DNA from: Paragonimus westermani | Taxonomy: Eukaryota; Platyhelminthes; Trematoda; Plagiorchiida; Troglotrematidae | DNA length: 64,000 bases | Direction of reading: 5' to 3' | Assembly (NCBI GenBank): GCA_008508345.1 | Contig: QNGE01000124.1 | Coordinates: forward strand, 142,108-206,107 | Shown here: positions 35,291-47,700 of the stretch, piece after piece | Layout: each line of letters starts with the position of its first letter | Numbering within the stretch: the first letter of the stretch is position 1 | Notes under the pieces: model-generated | The model's input: the letters and a program-made list of their open reading frames with translations, nothing else | What the model was told of the DNA's origin: nothing | Databases searched by the model: none | Translations under genes and position numbers: made by a program

Positions 35291-37264
35291 GGTGAGTAAT
35301 CACTGAGGTTGCAGTTTTGGAGGTTCTGTAACAGAATGAAGTGATTAACTCTGTCAGCGCTTTATCACACTCAGACCTATACTTTCAAACACCTACGCAT
35401 TGACAATATCATATCTGTTTGCGATGAGACGTTCGCAACCTGGATGCCAACCTGAGGAGAACGGAACGGCTGAATAAGTGTATAACAATCTAAATAGTTC
35501 ACATTAGCTTTCACACCAGCGTCCCTATTCCCCGTCCAAAAGTCACGAGGTTTGATTGTTGTTAACTTGTCAAGAGCAATCGTTTAAGGGCTAGTAGCGA
35601 TCTGTTCAAAGCCAACGGTTAAGGGGCAGCTTACCGTGTTGAACTTAGATGATCGATGTTGGATCCTGACTCATTGCATCTGAATGTTAAACGGCAGAAA
35701 TTACCGTACCACATGGAATAACTGGTATTTTATATTGTAACCCTTGACTCAATACGCTGGTTGGTCCACAGTATAATTAGACGATTGATAGAAAATCGGG
35801 TTCTCTTCTTTGATATAATTAACACGACAAATCTTGTTCCCGAAAATACGCGGTAGTCTCCGCTAATTGCGTCCAAAACAAACCGAAAAACGGGTGCAAA
35901 AACCCGACTTTGTTCTGCTCCGGAAGTGTGCAACAAGGAGAAAATTACGTGGTATTTATAGGATCCTAGTGTCTTACCAACATTCTCGAACCAGAAAAAC
36001 GAAGGATAGACCTAAAAATGTAGTTAAGGTCATTAAGCTACCAATAAGTATAGCGGAATAGAGGCCAGACAGGTAAAAAATAGTGAAGGTCACCTCTGGA
36101 CTGTTCATGACATTTCCGTCTATTGTGATTGGGTAGGATTGTTTTCTCGAGGAAGGAGGCGGTTTTGGACGGAAAAAACGGGTTCCTTTAACACCTCCTC
36201 CTTGAAGATTGTTGGGTTCAATCATAAGACTGCTTCCGAGTATCGACTTGAGTGGGCTTGACCGGTTTGCCGCATCTGTTGTATACGTCTTCTCCACCAA
36301 CAATAAATTCCATAAATCAGTACAGACGAAAACAAGGAGCTCTATATGACATCAAAAAGTGTAGCCGGTGGTGTTGATATTGTACACCATCTTTTGTAAT
36401 TTTTAGGACGTCCAGATGAGTGAAGATTTATTTAATAGATATTCGAGTGATAAGTGTGGTGAAGATAGCAGGTCACGAGTCCACCGGCCTGAACGACAAG
36501 ACAACTATCTCGCCTTCATTAACGAGCAGTTTTACATATTGCCATCCCCTAGTACTGCTTGTAACCCGAAAGACTTCTGCTGTTGAGTTAGCATATTAAC
36601 GTTGGATTATTTACCCAAAATGGTGGGCTCACTGGCACACATTGTGTAGGACAAAATTTGAAAGTAGGAAAGTACGGCTGGACCCAATAATAACCAGCAT
36701 AAGAATATTACCATGTGTAACTCCGGTACGCCACATTTTCTAACGCCTTTACTCGGAAGCGGTCGGATTATAATCCCAAGTGACGTCAAAATGATAAAAC
36801 ATGATAAGCTTTGAAAGTGAGCCGCACACTCCTTGTATTGTATGTATGTCAATTTGACCTCGTTCGGGACCAAAATCTTAACTCATGGAAATGAAATAGG
36901 TGTGCAAGTTGGACTGTCGATGACACACCGAATCGCACCAGTCGGAAAAGTGCCTTGCTGCCGAGTGCATTAAACAAGGGGAGATGAGGGAATAAATGTC
37001 GAGTAATAAATAAGTGTTCAGTAAAACACAAACACACTGAGTGTAGTGAGTTACACAAATGAAGCAAGTCGCACAATACTCCTATCAGACTTCCTACGGC
37101 AAGCACGAGTATATATATAAAGATATATATACATGGCGCGTTTAACTGCATGGTTCTTAAGGGAAGCTGCATGAATATACTTGCAGCTTGTTCAAACTGG
37201 TGGCCATCCACCAGCACCTACGGAGTCCACGTACCGACTACGTTAATCGTTTCGTCAGTGAGCA
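35291..37264. other. Spacer between inverted family-2 copies; no confirmed gene
   Basis: Three minus-strand frames with hydrophobic stretches lie here (36849-37217, 36607-36873, 35974-36303). Two could be joined by phase-compatible splice sites, but no protein family is recognised. A TATATATA-rich stretch lies at 37108-37131. Confidence 0.4.
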
Positions 37265-38655
37265 ACTTCATCCCAAATTCCCGTCAGTGGAGAGGTTGTC
37301 CGCAGCTGCGCGATTTTTTGCCACTTGAGTAGCATCATGTCCATTGATATGCCCATGGACCACGAGTTAAGAGCCCATGTGGCGAAGGCTAGTGTTGTTT
37401 TCAGGAGTCTTGAAAGACGTGCTTGGAAGGACCACAGTCTGAAGCCGAGAACTAAGCTCTGTGCCTACCGCTCGACTGTGCTGTCTACACTGTCGTACGG
37501 CAGTGAATCGTGGACTTTGTAACAGCAGAACGTGAGCTATCTGAGCCGCTTCCATGTGCAATGTCTGAGGCGCATTTTGGGTATTGGGTGGTCGGACATG
37601 GTTTCGAACACTGATGTACTGGGGAGAGCGGACATGGACGGGATGGAAGTCATGCTGATGCTGAATCAGCCCCGTTGGCTGGGTCACATCCGTCGGATTG
37701 GCGATGACCGTGTTCCGAAGCAGTTGATTTGTGGACAAGTGAAATCAGGTAAGCGAAATCCTGGTGGTCAATAGCGGAGATTCCAGGATGTTGTGCAGGT
37801 TATTCTTTCACGTTGTAACTTTGATTGTAGATGTCGGGAAGGACTGGCGTTGACCCAGACACGTTAGAACGATATGATTCGGATGGGCGTCCGCTAGTTC
37901 AACGGGAGGCCATTGCGTGGCCGAGAACGAAAGCGCGCGGTACGCAAGGGAATCATCGGTGCCCTGGGCCGTGGTGACATGACTGTATGGCGTTGCGATG
38001 TGTGCGGCCACGAATGCACTGGCCGATTGGGGTTGGTAGGTCACCAACGTACTCATAATACGCCGTCGGCCAAGAGACGGCGAGTGCGTTAGGCCCAGGT
38101 AGGTCATATAAGTATATCCATTCCACTCCTGTTAACGACTGGACTGGCCAAGACCATGGTCATATGACAACTAATCCACTCCTCTTTTCCGAAACTTGGG
38201 TGTTTGTGGCCTTCTACCCATTCATTTGTTTGGCCTTGTGGGTGTGATGAATGGTCTGCTTGTTCCTTCCGTATTCCAATCCGAATTTTGTCTTTCATCA
38301 TTATCTTTTGTAGAATGCATTAACATGCACTCCTATACTAAAATGATCCTTTTATTATACTCCACAAATCTTTCTTCCTAGTTTAGATCTCGTCATTGCA
38401 GCCTCTCTCGGTTTAGTTTCCGAGAGATAAGAGTTTCCTTTCCTTATTAACCAATCAACTGGCTAACCAGCATTGGCCGGCTGGACACAAAGGCCTCATC
38501 CCCACACTTGCTGGTCTCATTCGCTCGGATCTACACTGGATCAGTGGTGCGTGGGTGAAATTGTAAATGGTGTAACGCAAGCCACTTGCGGCGATGGTTA
38601 AGCGCAGTCGTCCTTTGGCTTCGGTCACTGTGACAGCCTCATCGGAATCGGATGT
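37265..38655 (+). mobile_element. Family-2 non-LTR retrotransposon, 3' part, copy B (inverted duplicate of copy A)
   Basis: The plus strand here repeats copy A read on the minus strand. Matching positions always sum to 69470, so there is no indel over about 1.3 kb, and only one substitution was noticed in the core (GMEVML against GMEAML). It encodes AHVAKASVVFRSLERRAW...YGSESWTL, the shared TAA (37520-37522), QQNVSYLSRFHVQCLRRILG, WLGHIRRIGDDRVPKQLICGQ, further stops, and a C2H2 finger at 37994-38056. The first roughly 70 bp and last 20 bp are more diverged (about 7-10%). No RT catalytic motifs are included. Confidence 0.88.
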
Positions 38656-39336
38656 TGTGAACCGCAGCTTTTTACGTTCGACCGGTTTGTTTGTTTATGC
38701 CAATAGATTTCGCGTACGCACCACTCGGCAGCGAATGTCCGAAATTTAGCTTTTGCAAGTTTAACCTCCGTCGAATCTTAGATTTCACGCGTTTTTCTGA
38801 GTCACGGTTGAGCTGGAAGTTACCAGGCAATCTGCGGAGGTACGGGCGCATTTGGGACAGCCGGGATTAACCTCCCGAAAATAAAATCGTCAGTCTGTCG
38901 TAGAATTAATTACGTCATACTGGATTACAACTGTCTTTGCACGAATTGGAGACAGATATTGAGGGTCAAGTGTATAGTGCCTATTTAAGAGCAATCCTTT
39001 TGTAAGGCTGCGAAATTTGGTCCATTGACTCACGTTCTGGGGGTCATAAGGCTATAAGTCAATCAGCTCATATGTTAACCTTATGCATAATTAAAAACGT
39101 AACTACTTACAGTCCAAACAACATAATCACGCAATAAGCGAAATTCCCCCAGCAGGTTAACGCTCAGTAGCCCTCAATGTGTACAATAAGGGATTCAGAA
39201 AAGTCGGCTGAAATTTCCGTGGATCGTTCTGCTGTAATTGGCCATGGGGCTTATTATCTCTGTCGACGTGGAATAGCTGTTCACATCTCAACGAAGGTAC
39301 AGCGTTTAAGTTCGCCTGTTTTCATTCACTAATTAA
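38656..39336. other. Upstream flank of the Penelope-like element
   Basis: No gene seen. Neither a hammerhead core nor a recognisable pLTR was found here, although PLEs often carry one at both ends. The element may be 5'-truncated. Confidence 0.5.
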
Positions 39337-41667
39337 AATCGTGAACTTGTGAAAATATATTTTCTCAATGAATGCACACAGCAAGGTCGATATCCTTATC
39401 AGTTCCTCCGGCTCCTAAGGAAGAACAAATTGAAGGTGACCAACAATAACCTCAGACGTATTGCGACTGCCCACATTGAGACTGCTCAAATACGACTGGC
39501 TGATTTGCGTCAAACACATTGCCGCCTTTTATCCGTCGTCGAAAATTTGACAATTTGCTCTCGTATCCTCTTCACACTATTCTGTAAGAAAATTATCGAT
39601 CGTACGAAGAGGACTTATATCAATCGGTTGCGGAAGTCACGTACGAAGCACGGTGAAGAACCAATTCCATCGGATTCTAGTAAGTACGTGCTGAACTGTT
39701 CTTCAATACAGTTGGATTCGTTGCAACTAGAAGCGTTAGCCTTAGGTCTTGATTATAAAATACCATCACATAAGGTTGATCGTATTTGTGTTGAAGCCCA
39801 GTTTGAGAATCTTAATGATCAGTTATCTGATCTTCAACCAACTAGTGCTGACAATCTAGGTCGGTTAAAGATCAAGTTCACCGATATAGCGTATGGTTTT
39901 ATCAGGACTCCAATTAATAGTCGGTGTGCTATCACGAGGCAACACCTACAATCATTAAGAGAGCTTAAGTCGAAAAACGTGGTTATACTTAAGCCTGATA
40001 AGGGTTCTGGGGCCGTCATTCTAGACAAGGATGTGTATGTACAGAAGATGTTATCAATATTGGATGATCAAACAAAGTTTCGACGAATAGAGAGAGTGGA
40101 CAGCATTAGCGAAATAGAGGACCGCATAGGACGACATCTTCAGCTGCTCTTGCAGTTGCGGATTATTGATGAAGTAACGTATAAGTCTCTTAAGCCGTGC
40201 GGATCGTCAACACCTCAACTTTACGGCCTACCAAAGACTCACAAATCTGGGATGCCACTTAGGCCAATTTTGGCAATGACAAACTCACCTTACCACAAAT
40301 TAGCACGCTGGCTGGTCACTATTCTAACCCCAGTAAAACAGAAATTTCAGAAATACTCCATTAAAGATTCCTTTGAATTGATCAGTGACCTGGACAGAAT
40401 CAATCTTGCCAATGAACTGATGTGCTCTATAGATGTTCAGTCACTTTTCACAAATGTCCCACTGCATGAAACGATTGACTACATTTGTGAACTCGTTGAA
40501 ATGAGTCACACTTCGTTGCCACTTCCCACCGACATATTGAAGGAAACTTTGCTGCTCTGTACTGAGAATGTCAGTTTTCGTTTCCTTGAACAGTCCTACC
40601 GTCAAATAGACGGAGTAGCCATGGGAAGTCCACTAGGTCCCATCATAGCAGACTTTTTCATGCTGAAAATTGAGCAACAGCTAGCTACCGAGATAGAAAA
40701 CTTGTCATATTACAAGCGTTACGTCGATGACACCTTAATTTTCAGTCGATCTAAACAGATGATAGATAACCTGGTGCAACGTCTAAATAGTTGCCATCCT
40801 AATCTGAAGGTCACTTGTGAATTTGAGGTCAGCAACTGCCTGCCATTTCTAGATATCCTAATAAGTCGTCGGGAAGATGGCTCGGTTAGAAGAACCGTGT
40901 ATAGGAAACCCACATGGTCAGGTCAATACCTAAACTTTAGCAGCTTCACACCGATCCAACACAAACGAGCACTAGTAAATACTCTCTTCACACGAGCAAG
41001 GCGAATCTGTACGCCCGACAGCCTCGCGGAGGAACTAGATCTGATTACGTCTGTCCTACAATCAAATGGTTACCCCAGAAGTTTCATAGATAGGCACAGT
41101 AGACCAAAATTACCATCCGAAAAGGTGGTCACTGTAGAGAAAAAGAGAGTCTATATAGAGCTACCTTTTAAGGGTGATTATGTCATGCAGCAAACATCAC
41201 AGCGATTAAGAAATTCAATTAAACGAACATTTAATGCAGCTGAACTCCGTGTAATCGCTCGGACTCAGAAACTACCAGTGCCTTCAATCAAAGGAGATCA
41301 GCCTATCGGTGCCACTTCACATTGTGTTTACCAATTTGTATGTAACTGCGGAGAAAGTTACATAGGCAGAACCGAGAGATGCTTGATCTCCAGAATGAAG
41401 GAACATTTACCTAAATGGGTACAGAAGTCCGTGTTACCGGAGAATGGTAATGTTTCTGAAACGCATAAACAGCCAGTTTCCTCAGTCGCTAGACACGTCT
41501 TGACCACCGGTCATGCTACCGATCCATCTTGTGCATTCAAAATCCTGTTGCGACATTCCAACCCGAGATTCTTACGGTTCGCTGAAGCAGTTGCAATTAA
41601 TCGACTCAAACCAGCTCTCTGTGTTCAGAAACAACTGTTCGTGAACCTGACCCTTCCCTGGACTTAA
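39337..41667 (+). CDS. Penelope-like retroelement protein: reverse transcriptase plus GIY-YIG endonuclease
   Basis: An uninterrupted frame from after a TAA at 39334 to the stop at 41665 gives about 772 residues. Motifs, numbered from the first possible GTG codon at 39349: PLE N-terminal region (1-200), LKPDKGSGAV (214), GLPKTHKSG (293), motif A CSIDVQSLFTNVP (359, D362), motif B DGVAMGSPLGPIIADFF (421), motif C RYVDD (457), thumb-like LPFLDILISR and YRKPTWSGQYLNF, then the GIY-YIG nuclease VY (660), YIGRT (671), SRMKEH (681) and FAEAVAINRLKP (744). Catalytic Asp residues are intact. PLEs prime on chromosomal ends or breaks; here it is an interspersed copy. No ATG occurs before residue 234, so the true start lies in a missing 5' exon or the copy is 5'-truncated. 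Despite this the frame has no stops, which suggests recent activity. Confidence 0.95.
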   Translation, partial: NRELVKIYFLNECTQQGRYPYQFLRLLRKNKLKVTNNNLRRIATAHIETAQIRLADLRQTHCRLLSVVENLTICSRILFTLFCKKIIDRTKRTYINRLRKSRTKHGEEPIPSDSSKYVLNCSSIQLDSLQLEALALGLDYKIPSHKVDRICVEAQFENLNDQLSDLQPTSADNLGRLKIKFTDIAYGFIRTPINSRCAITRQHLQSLRELKSKNVVILKPDKGSGAVILDKDVYVQKMLSILDDQTKFRRIERVDSISEIEDRIGRHLQLLLQLRIIDEVTYKSLKPCGSSTPQLYGLPKTHKSGMPLRPILAMTNSPYHKLARWLVTILTPVKQKFQKYSIKDSFELISDLDRINLANELMCSIDVQSLFTNVPLHETIDYICELVEMSHTSLPLPTDILKETLLLCTENVSFRFLEQSYRQIDGVAMGSPLGPIIADFFMLKIEQQLATEIENLSYYKRYVDDTLIFSRSKQMIDNLVQRLNSCHPNLKVTCEFEVSNCLPFLDILISRREDGSVRRTVYRKPTWSGQYLNFSSFTPIQHKRALVNTLFTRARRICTPDSLAEELDLITSVLQSNGYPRSFIDRHSRPKLPSEKVVTVEKKRVYIELPFKGDYVMQQTSQRLRNSIKRTFNAAELRVIARTQKLPVPSIKGDQPIGATSHCVYQFVCNCGESYIGRTERCLISRMKEHLPKWVQKSVLPENGNVSETHKQPVSSVARHVLTTGHATDPSCAFKILLRHSNPRFLRFAEAVAINRLKPALCVQKQLFVNLTLPWT

Positions 41668-41749
41668 TGTCTTATCCTCTCTCGCTTATTGATTTTCCAC
41701 CCCTCAAATCGATTGTTTTAAAAAAAGCCCACCCGTGTTATTGTAAGTT

Positions 41750-41788
41750 TGGTACTGATGAGTCAATACGAAATGCTTGCATCTACCA
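41750..41788 (+). ncRNA. Hammerhead ribozyme motif in the 3' flank of the Penelope-like element
   Basis: TGGTA (41750-41754) pairs with TACCA (41784-41788) as stem I. Between them are core CTGATGA (41755-41761), GTCAATAC as a short 2-bp stem II (41762-41769), GAAA (41770-41773), and stem III with A41773-T82, T74-A81 and G75-C80 closing a CTTG loop. Predicted cleavage is after C41783. All invariant core bases are present. The motif starts 83 bp after the ORF stop, and hammerheads with short stem III are known in the terminal repeats of PLEs. Stem II is minimal, so activity is uncertain. Confidence 0.75.
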
Positions 41789-44700
41789 GTTTTCATGTTC
41801 TATCTGCTTTGTTCAAACTGCTCGAGGGAACCAATTGTTTCATAATTAAAATCATACAGGTAAGTAACGAGAAGACTGAGATCTTAACACAACTACAATT
41901 TTTGGTTGAGTATCAGGATGTCCTGCTAATAGTGTGGTTAAACTGCCGCACTTAGAGGTGATCTCTTCGGAATTGTGCTGTCATTGGACGGATGTTAAGA
42001 AGTTCGCTCCGGTGCGACTTCCAGTTTCGATACGCAATTCGGTCGTTGCTCGAGTTCACTGGCATGTAGACAACCTCAAACTCGTTCTTGAACTAAAGTA
42101 CACAACTACTATCGTCATCTACACCAATAAATTGGTTGAGAATAAGGAATTGAGAAACGTGTTTTGACGTGAATGTGATCAGACTGATTTAAAATCATAG
42201 TACATCCCTGCGAAGTATTTCGTTCCTATTAACTTGAGGGTTTAAGATACGTACATAACAGTGTCATTCTGACTTTTCTCGATGATTATTTCTCTAATCG
42301 TTTTCAGTTCAGACAATTCACTGTTCATTCTTCATCAAGTTTGATGTTTACGCGGGTGCAAGTGTTGCTGCCTTTATTAACACCTCTCGAAAATTGCGTG
42401 CCCGAATCCAATAAATTTTTTCTAGCAGCTTGTGCCGAAGATATCGTTTTCATTGTCTAGCTAACTTTGAGTTGAGTTTATTACCTGACCAACAAAATGA
42501 ACGCTCTAAAAGAACCAGCTCATACTCGTGCGCGTTAGAATTAACCAAATCTGAACGTTGCGGTAATTCACACTCATTCTCGAAGGATTGAAGAATCAGC
42601 AGCTTTAAAAGATTGCCAGAAAACATTGGTTGAGAACAAAGCCCTGTTCGCCCTCCCCCACAGTTCAGTGGGTCTCTTCACGTTGGGAATGCTCTAAAAT
42701 TTTGTTTACGTCTGAAGTCTTCGAATTTTTTTTCTAGCAGATGGATTTTCCCTAACCGCTGTGGTGCACCAAAGTAAATTACTCCTGCCTTTTAGTAGAA
42801 CGTCTCTACAACCAAAGTGGTTCTCCCTGCTTATATGCCAGTTTAAAAATTCTTCACGATGTAACATACGTATAATAATGATATGCTCTTGGTTTAAAAT
42901 AATGTGCATAAATGCATCAGGCTTCTGATTAAGATATTTCTTATTAGCGATTTTCGTTTGAATGAACTGATGTAGTCAGTATGTTGTGTAAATTGCTTGT
43001 CTTACTGTTAGCGTTTAGTAAAATGCAATGCGTTGCGTTTCGAGTCAGCTGGGCACACATACGCACAACCCAGATTAGAAGAGCGGCATCTGGTCATCAG
43101 TATTAAAAAGCGAAACTTGTAATTATTCCTACTCATAGACTCCTATAGATCAACCCATGAGAAGTCAGTGTGATCCACATTAGGTGGAATACACAGTCGT
43201 CGTGATGGCCATCCAAATGGCACTCCCGCTGGAGCCTGCATCCCGAGTCAGTCATAATGAAATGGTGCACGGCTCACTCCCTATCTTTATGGCGTTATCT
43301 TAATTGGTAATGGATTGTATGACTGTCTGGTATGCTCACGTCGGATGACGTGCTCGTGAATATACATACGAGCGACTCAAGGGTCGTCAGTCGAACGACT
43401 TAATTGTTGGGGCAGTTATTTAAGCTCGCGCGACAATTGTGAATATACCACCAACCTAATTTCGATCAGCTTTATAAAACAAAAAATAAACGAGTGGGGA
43501 ACTTTTTTAATTCGTGTCTTCAGATGCTGCCAGCACAGCAATTCTTCTAGCCCTGTTTTCTCCGCTCGACACAATCAAACGTGAACGAAGACGTTAGCAG
43601 ACATTAACTGGTGTTTAATCTCCATAGTTGGTATTGGCAAACGATGACCGTCAGCAGATTCACGCCACTTAAACATTGTGCAAGTAAAAACACGTTGTGT
43701 ACACTTGGTACTGATATCTGAGTCATCAAAGCCAATCACTTTGGTCAGTTATCTAGGGCAATAGATTGTTAGTCACGTACCTATCAACAGGCATCCGTTG
43801 TATTATGTACGCTTGTAGAACAACTCTACTTACTTTAAGCAGGTGAGTGGTGACACAGGTTTTAGAATGAATGACAAGCGTGGTGTGGTGGATTACAGTT
43901 CCAGCAGATTTTTAGCGGGCTAAAACGTCTTCACTACTCTAACAGATTCCACTAGGTCGGGTAGGATTTTCAGCAAGGCAGGAGGCAAAAGCTCACTTAG
44001 GGGTTTGATGCCCAGTACTATATCATCTGTATATATCACTGCAAAAGAGAGATTGTCTACTCACATGGGTACGATGTAAGGAGTAATTAGGAAAAAGGAG
44101 AGGAATGTTGTGGGAAACCAGAACCAATGATGAGTAACGATGAGGTTTCCTCACCAGACTTAGCTGACTGACTTCGATTCGTAAATTAATCCTGTAAATG
44201 CTTAACAGTTGAAGTTTGAATTTCAGGCTCTTTGAGAATTTGAAATACCGTTTCTCTATCAATGCTCCCAAGAGCATTTCTGTAGTCTAAGAAACATGAT
44301 GTGGCTCTTGACTTTTCATTAAGCAGTGGCAGAATGAAAGGCACTAGACAAGTGACAGCACCCAAGGCTGAGCGTTAGCAACAGTACGCAAAACTGGCGA
44401 GAATCCGTGATGTTCATCTTAATTTCCATTTGAACAAGAATGAGTGTACGGCGCCTTTGGTCACCTGACATACTTAGTAACAATGAGCGGTATGTCTTCG
44501 GGTGAGGTACTCGAGGCTCCAACCCGCAGCAGCGTGTTTGGTGATGGGTGTTGTTATCGCTGAGTCATCTTCAGCTCCACATCTGGGACGTGTTAGGCTG
44601 TATAATCACTCAACGTCGGTGGCTCGAACTTTACTAACCTAACATGAAGTGAAGTTTACAGGTGATTGCCAAAGCCAGAGGGAGGGTGCGCCATTATCTT

Positions 44701-47700
44701 ACAGATAACACTCTAAGTTTTAGTGTGGAGACCTTTGCATGCAGTGTGGAAAACAATATAGTATACTAGTACGGTTCAAAGATGGCACTGCTATTCACAG
44801 TTAACAGCGTAAAATCGTTTTTCTAGGTGTCCACCTGTAGAGCGAGCTCGGCATTTAGGTTGTAAACGTTTAAACTCCAAAAGGGACGATATTATCAGTG
44901 CCTGAGCGCTTGGATGTATAGGTTTGAACGTTGCACCCAAACTCCCACGCGTTAATGGTATTGGCTCGTTTGGCGATAAAGCGATTGCAACCCGAATGCC
45001 AAGATCGGTGAACAGCCAAACACCGAAACCATCAACCCGAGGTAGGAAGTCCATCCCCAGTTCTAGCACATTTATTTTCTGTCAAGATCCATTCCTGGTA
45101 ATCTCTTTTTGAAATGGTGTCACATTTCAAACATGAAGTCACGACATACATACAGTAATCGAAAACTCCCATGATTGAGTCTCCAGCTAATGAGGTTGCC
45201 TAATGCAACTCTCAAGGTCAATTCAACATGTAAATTCAGCTCCGTTGTACAGTAATTTCAGAAGCAGAAAACTTCGCTTTCCGGACTTTTTCTGTTATAC
45301 TCAGCTGGACTAGAAGTTTCGAGGATTTGGGATCCCAGTGTCTTGACGATGAGGTTTTCGTTGTGAACAGTTGGATCATTCTTACGATTTCCCTGATACA
45401 ACATTCTTCTACCAGCTCCGATCGCTTTTTAGCTTTCCCCACATGTTAGGCTGTTGTTCGTGTGTCTCAATATGCAACAAGTATCTAAACCTTTGTAATG
45501 CACTCAATTTGCATTCAGCTGCGACATAACGATTAGTTCATTATCATTTAGTGAGTGAAGTTATGGTATTAGTTTTGCTAAATGGAGTACTTGTCACTTG
45601 TCTCCGTTTGAGTCGGTTCTTGTTTGTGATGCCCAGAAGAGGTTTCACAGGTTGCAATAAACTCAACCCAAAAATGGGAAAATGAACTGCGCATGCTTCA
45701 CACGATGCTGACACAACCGTGGGTGGAATACGTTCTTTTATCCACTACTTCCGTAACTGATGAGTCCCAGTGTCGATAGGTGGCAAACAGTTACAATGAC
45801 AGTCGACTACATGTGAGTCTCATTATAAACGAACACTGCCACAGATAAGGAGTAACGTGTGCAGGTGATGCCAGAGTTTTCGATAAGTCGCAGGTCCACT
45901 GTCATCCCAATTGTGAAACTGGACGGTAACCTCAGTGCGTTCATTTCATTCGGTCGGTTTGTAAGTATCAGCCGCATTCTGACAGGCGGTGTGGGATCCG
46001 TCGATGCCGAACAAGACTGCAATGTTGCAGATTGGTCCTTTCTCAAAGTCAGCCTTGAGCTATGATCGAGGACCGACTGGTCAGAACCCTATGCGATCAG
46101 TAGTGCCATTTTTTAATCAACTATAGATCTGACTGACATGAATGTTTCGAGAAGGTAAGCTGAGCTTGTATGACGCAGCACTTGCAAAACCCTGTCCACG
46201 CTAAAAACGGTGGAACAACTACAACCATCTCATTGGTTAAAGTTGGAACGTACTTAGCAACACTACCGATGATCATCCAGGATTGTATAACAATTTTGTC
46301 TCGTTCATCTAACACGTACATTTTGATACTGTTTCGACTTTTCAATAAGTAAATGAACAACGTTCTGTGTGAAAGCGGCTTTATAATCTCATCGACAGTT
46401 AGTCCGAAACTTCTCAATACGGTGAATATTCAGGGATTAGTCCTACTGACACAGCCTCTAATCAGATAGTGGCCAGGACGACCGTAGAGAGCAGTCAATT
46501 GGGTGTTAGTTACTCCGTTACTGCACATAACTTTCGGTGCTAGAAATCTTTCGGGCACGCTGATTATTGTCTACTCGGCAGGGCTGTGCATCGCACTCAT
46601 CCGTAACTAATGGCAACCGTCAGTTTATAGTGCCCTAATAGGAGTAAACCTATTGACGTTACTTGCAGACCTTTTTATTATCGATAACAACACTTGCTGG
46701 TCCGTCCCCTTCGACTGTCAACCGACCAGTGCATGTTTCTTTACGGCGTAGTAGCGACGATCGATCGGTTTTTGCAGAAGCAAACGGAAGGGTAACCGAT
46801 AGTGGTTGATGAAATCAGTCTTCTCGAACAGCTTTCTGCTAATTTCGGTTCACCATGAAATAACCTGTTCTTTCCGACCAAATACAATCAAGCTAACAAG
46901 GAACTGACATTTTTGCGCTTTGGAAATACGGGCTGTGAATAATTTTTTTGGCCGAGCTCAACCCAAACCTACTGATTCCAATCTTTGAGGGACAGTTGAC
47001 AATCATAGTGATCATGCTTTAATTCTACCAGTTATATTGTATGAAACCATGCTTTATCTATACTGTTGTTGCCTTGGTAATCTGTCTAAGTCCCCAAGGA
47101 AGCTAGCCGTTCACACTTCGATAGTAGTTTCAGTTAACACCTGTTCGTACTGAGACTGCGACAAACACCTTACATCAAGCTGAATAAATCAACTTCGTGG
47201 TTTGTATCGATTGAAAAACGTTTGATGGGAAAGTATGATTGGGTATTTCACCTAGCCATCAGATACGCACAGCAGATCGCCATCTGCAGTTAATTTTGTA
47301 TGCATTAGAATTTCTTACATAGTATGTGTACTGTAATATGCTTCGCTTTGCCGTCTGAAATGTTCGACACTGAGTACTACATGTCAAACAACATTGGGGA
47401 AACTGATTACTGAAGAAAGGTTCGTGGAGCGGCTTCTATGACTTCTCTCCACAGTCACAGTTAACTAAGGCGTGGTAACTATTGTAGCCAAAACCTTTAA
47501 TCTGTGACGTCGGTGTTCAAACTGTCCACAGAATATTATGGCGTTAACGTTTTACAAGTCACCTCAGCGTGTGCAGTGGCGCTGAACGTGGCAGCTTAGA
47601 CTGGAAATTAAATGAGTTGGCTCACCACTATCGTAACTTCAAGCACGCCACACATTTTATGGCAAAATAATGGACGGATATTGACCATCATGGAGATGGA

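Noticed and set aside
44791..45442. Two protein-like minus-strand frames that could be exons
   Set aside because: Composition looks coding and AG/GT can be found at the edges, but the plus strand and other frames nearby look equally open, and no family was recognised.
45751..45781. CTGATGAGTCCC, similar to the start of a hammerhead
   Set aside because: The second core strand reads GATA rather than GAAA and no stem I can be formed around it.
45859..46065. Plus-strand frame of 68 codons overlapping a minus-strand frame of 79 codons
   Set aside because: Both strands are open at once over the same bases, which argues for chance rather than a gene.
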